In this document: positions 63,001 through 64,000 of the stretch, piece after piece
Layout: each line of letters starts with the position of its first letter
How positions within the stretch are numbered: the stretch's first letter is position 1
Origin: Trichoplax sp. H2
Lineage: Eukaryota > Placozoa > Uniplacotomia > Trichoplacea
Assembly: GCA_003344405.1 (NCBI GenBank)
Contig: NOWV01000019.1
Span: forward strand, 372,001 to 436,000
Length of the DNA stretch: 64,000 bases
Direction: 5' to 3'
Notes under the pieces: model-generated
Seen by the model: only the letters and a program-made list of their open reading frames with translations
Told to the model about the DNA's origin: nothing
Database searches by the model: none
Program-made: the position numbers and the translations under genes

Positions 63001-64000
63001 GATTTACGGTCATCTAAATGATAATTACTTTAATATTATCGCTCTTATAGAAATGATTGTACCTTCTTTTTGCTGTCATTATACGATATCTAAATATTTG
63101 TTGTCATCTCCATTAATAAGAAATGAACTATGTTATGTATCGTCCCCCTGGATTTGATGCTTCAAAGAAGTATCCAGTCTTTATGTATATGTAAGTCGAG
63201 CTATGATATAAAATAAACAGTTCGAATTTACCGTGATAGGAAATACGTTAGTTACTCTAAATATTCTTATCTGAAATTTCATAGCTACGGAGGTCCTCAA
63301 AGCCAACGTGTAAGTATTCGAAAATATGTAATAGGAATTTTATCTAGCTTAAAATTGCCAAGATATAAGCATTAAAATCAGCCGAAGCAATATTAATATT
63401 TTAAAGAAATGTTATTATCCCAATTATAATTTAATGGCTTATAGGTAAACAAAGAATTTGGTTTAGGCTGGGCAGAATACTTCTCGTCCTACTTGAATAC
63501 TATTTGTATCGTATTTGATCCTCGTGGTACCGGCTATAAGAGCAATGAGTATGCAAGCTTTAAGCGGATGGACTCATCTTATAATAACTTTAATAAATAC
63601 ATTAATTCCTATTTATTGATCGTCTACTGTGATTTCATTAGATTTATGTACAGCACTTATAAGAAATTGGGTGTACTGGAGGCTCAAGATGTACAAGCCT
63701 TTGGCCGGTAAGTATTTTCGGCCATGCATAAACCAATTGGACGAACAATGACTAATTTATAGCATCCTTGGTTGATCGTCATGTAAAAATCTTTGATTCA
63801 ATGAAATGTAGTATAATAATGAACAGTAATATGAGCTAGCAAAAATTGGAAATGTACATCTAAAATCTTAACTTAAGGCGTGCATACCGATTAGAGCTTG
63901 TGAATAGATTCAATGAGGAATAATAGCTAACGTATTATCATACTATAACAGATATCTGCAAACTCTGCCTTATGTTGATGGTTCTAACATGGGTGTCTTT
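54057..64000 (+). CDS. Dipeptidyl-peptidase-IV-like membrane protein, gene B (partial, runs off the window)
   Basis: Exons: 54057-54183, 58070-58192, 58309-58403, 58492-58566, 58676-58728, 58936-59014, 59224-59350, 59619-59776, 59895-59992, 60187-60310, 61282-61326, 61398-61502, 61688-61767, 61875-61922, 62062-62114, 62195-62260, 62345-62392, 62521-62616, 63121-63190, 63285-63309, 63445-63548, 63642-63707, 63952-64000 (cut). The first exon listed carries a short tail and a membrane helix ([20 protein letters not shown]), so the topology is type II. Propeller motifs: [20 protein letters not shown] and PDWNNEE (the Glu pair that binds the substrate N-terminus in DPP-IV). The hydrolase domain begins [15 protein letters not shown], with the oxyanion-hole Tyr kept, then [12 protein letters not shown] and [10 protein letters not shown]. 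The GWSYGGY-type motif would come next, just outside the window. The true first exon is unknown; 49138-49149 is one candidate. Likely a cell-surface peptidase cleaving X-Pro dipeptides if Ser is present. Confidence 0.9.
55620..56385 (+). repeat. Degenerate tandem repeat, about 12 units of 60-75 bp
   Basis: Each unit carries a core like TTATCGATGATCGAATCAGT, then CATATAGCTAG, then GATCCCGTTATTTTTCTAGC. Unit length and sequence vary. The array continues into the duplicated block beyond gap 3. Confidence 0.85.
55998..56694. repeat. Large direct duplication, copy 1 (left of gap 3)
   Basis: 697 bp ending TTCAGTAAAGTGTTTAA at the gap; repeated at 56715-57335 with very few substitutions. Copy 1 has one extra tandem unit of about 76 bp (around 56190-56265). 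Confidence 0.9.
56695..56714. other. Assembly gap 3 (20 Ns)
   Basis: Run of Ns between the two near-identical copies. Confidence 0.99.
56715..57335. repeat. Large direct duplication, copy 2 (right of gap 3)
   Basis: 621-bp copy of 55998-56694 lacking one tandem unit. It continues into unique sequence (CGGATCGATTTTAG) where copy 1 stops. Confidence 0.9.

Overview
The window looks like nuclear DNA of a small, AT-rich, intron-dense animal genome. The genes have many short exons, mostly joined by GT-AG introns of about 60 bp to 1 kb, and one encodes an Sp-type three-finger factor with a buttonhead-like CxCPNC box, a family known from animals. A placozoan (Trichoplax/Hoilungia type) is my best guess. 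That is inference; nothing in the sequence names the species. I found no rRNA, tRNA, CRISPR or prokaryotic operon signal.

Layout. 1-2.5 kb: a single-exon zinc alcohol dehydrogenase on the minus strand. 3.2-3.7 kb: a near-identical duplication around an assembly gap. 4.2-4.9 kb: a fragment of a Roco-like P-loop protein on the minus strand. 5.5-7.3 kb: two copies of a Tc1/mariner-type DNA-binding segment around a second gap, with a tandem repeat of about 175 bp. 7.9-12.1 kb: a complete 17-exon OLA1 gene (396 aa), one of whose introns fits only as AT-AC. 12.9-15.0 kb: a BED-finger/hAT-derived (ZBED-like) gene on the minus strand with one frameshift. 15-24.4 kb: long stretch without a recognisable gene. 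24.4-30.5 kb: an Sp-family transcription factor with a tiny first coding exon 4.4 kb upstream of the main exon. 30.5-35.6 kb: no gene seen. 35.6-46.2 kb: a 28-exon dipeptidyl-peptidase-IV-like type II membrane protein (gene A) whose catalytic serine is glycine. 46.7-48.0 kb: tandem repeats of about 223 bp. 48.4-53.6 kb: decayed or unassigned coding-like blocks, mostly minus strand. 54.0-64.0 kb: a second DPP-IV-like gene (gene B) with almost the same exon pattern, cut by the window end a few bases before its serine motif.

The genes form no pathway together. The one clear functional cluster is the tandem DPP-IV-like pair: A is a predicted pseudoenzyme, and B keeps the oxyanion tyrosine and may be active. 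All three N-gaps are flanked by near-identical direct copies, two of which differ in tandem-repeat number. This suggests that two alleles were placed side by side in the assembly.
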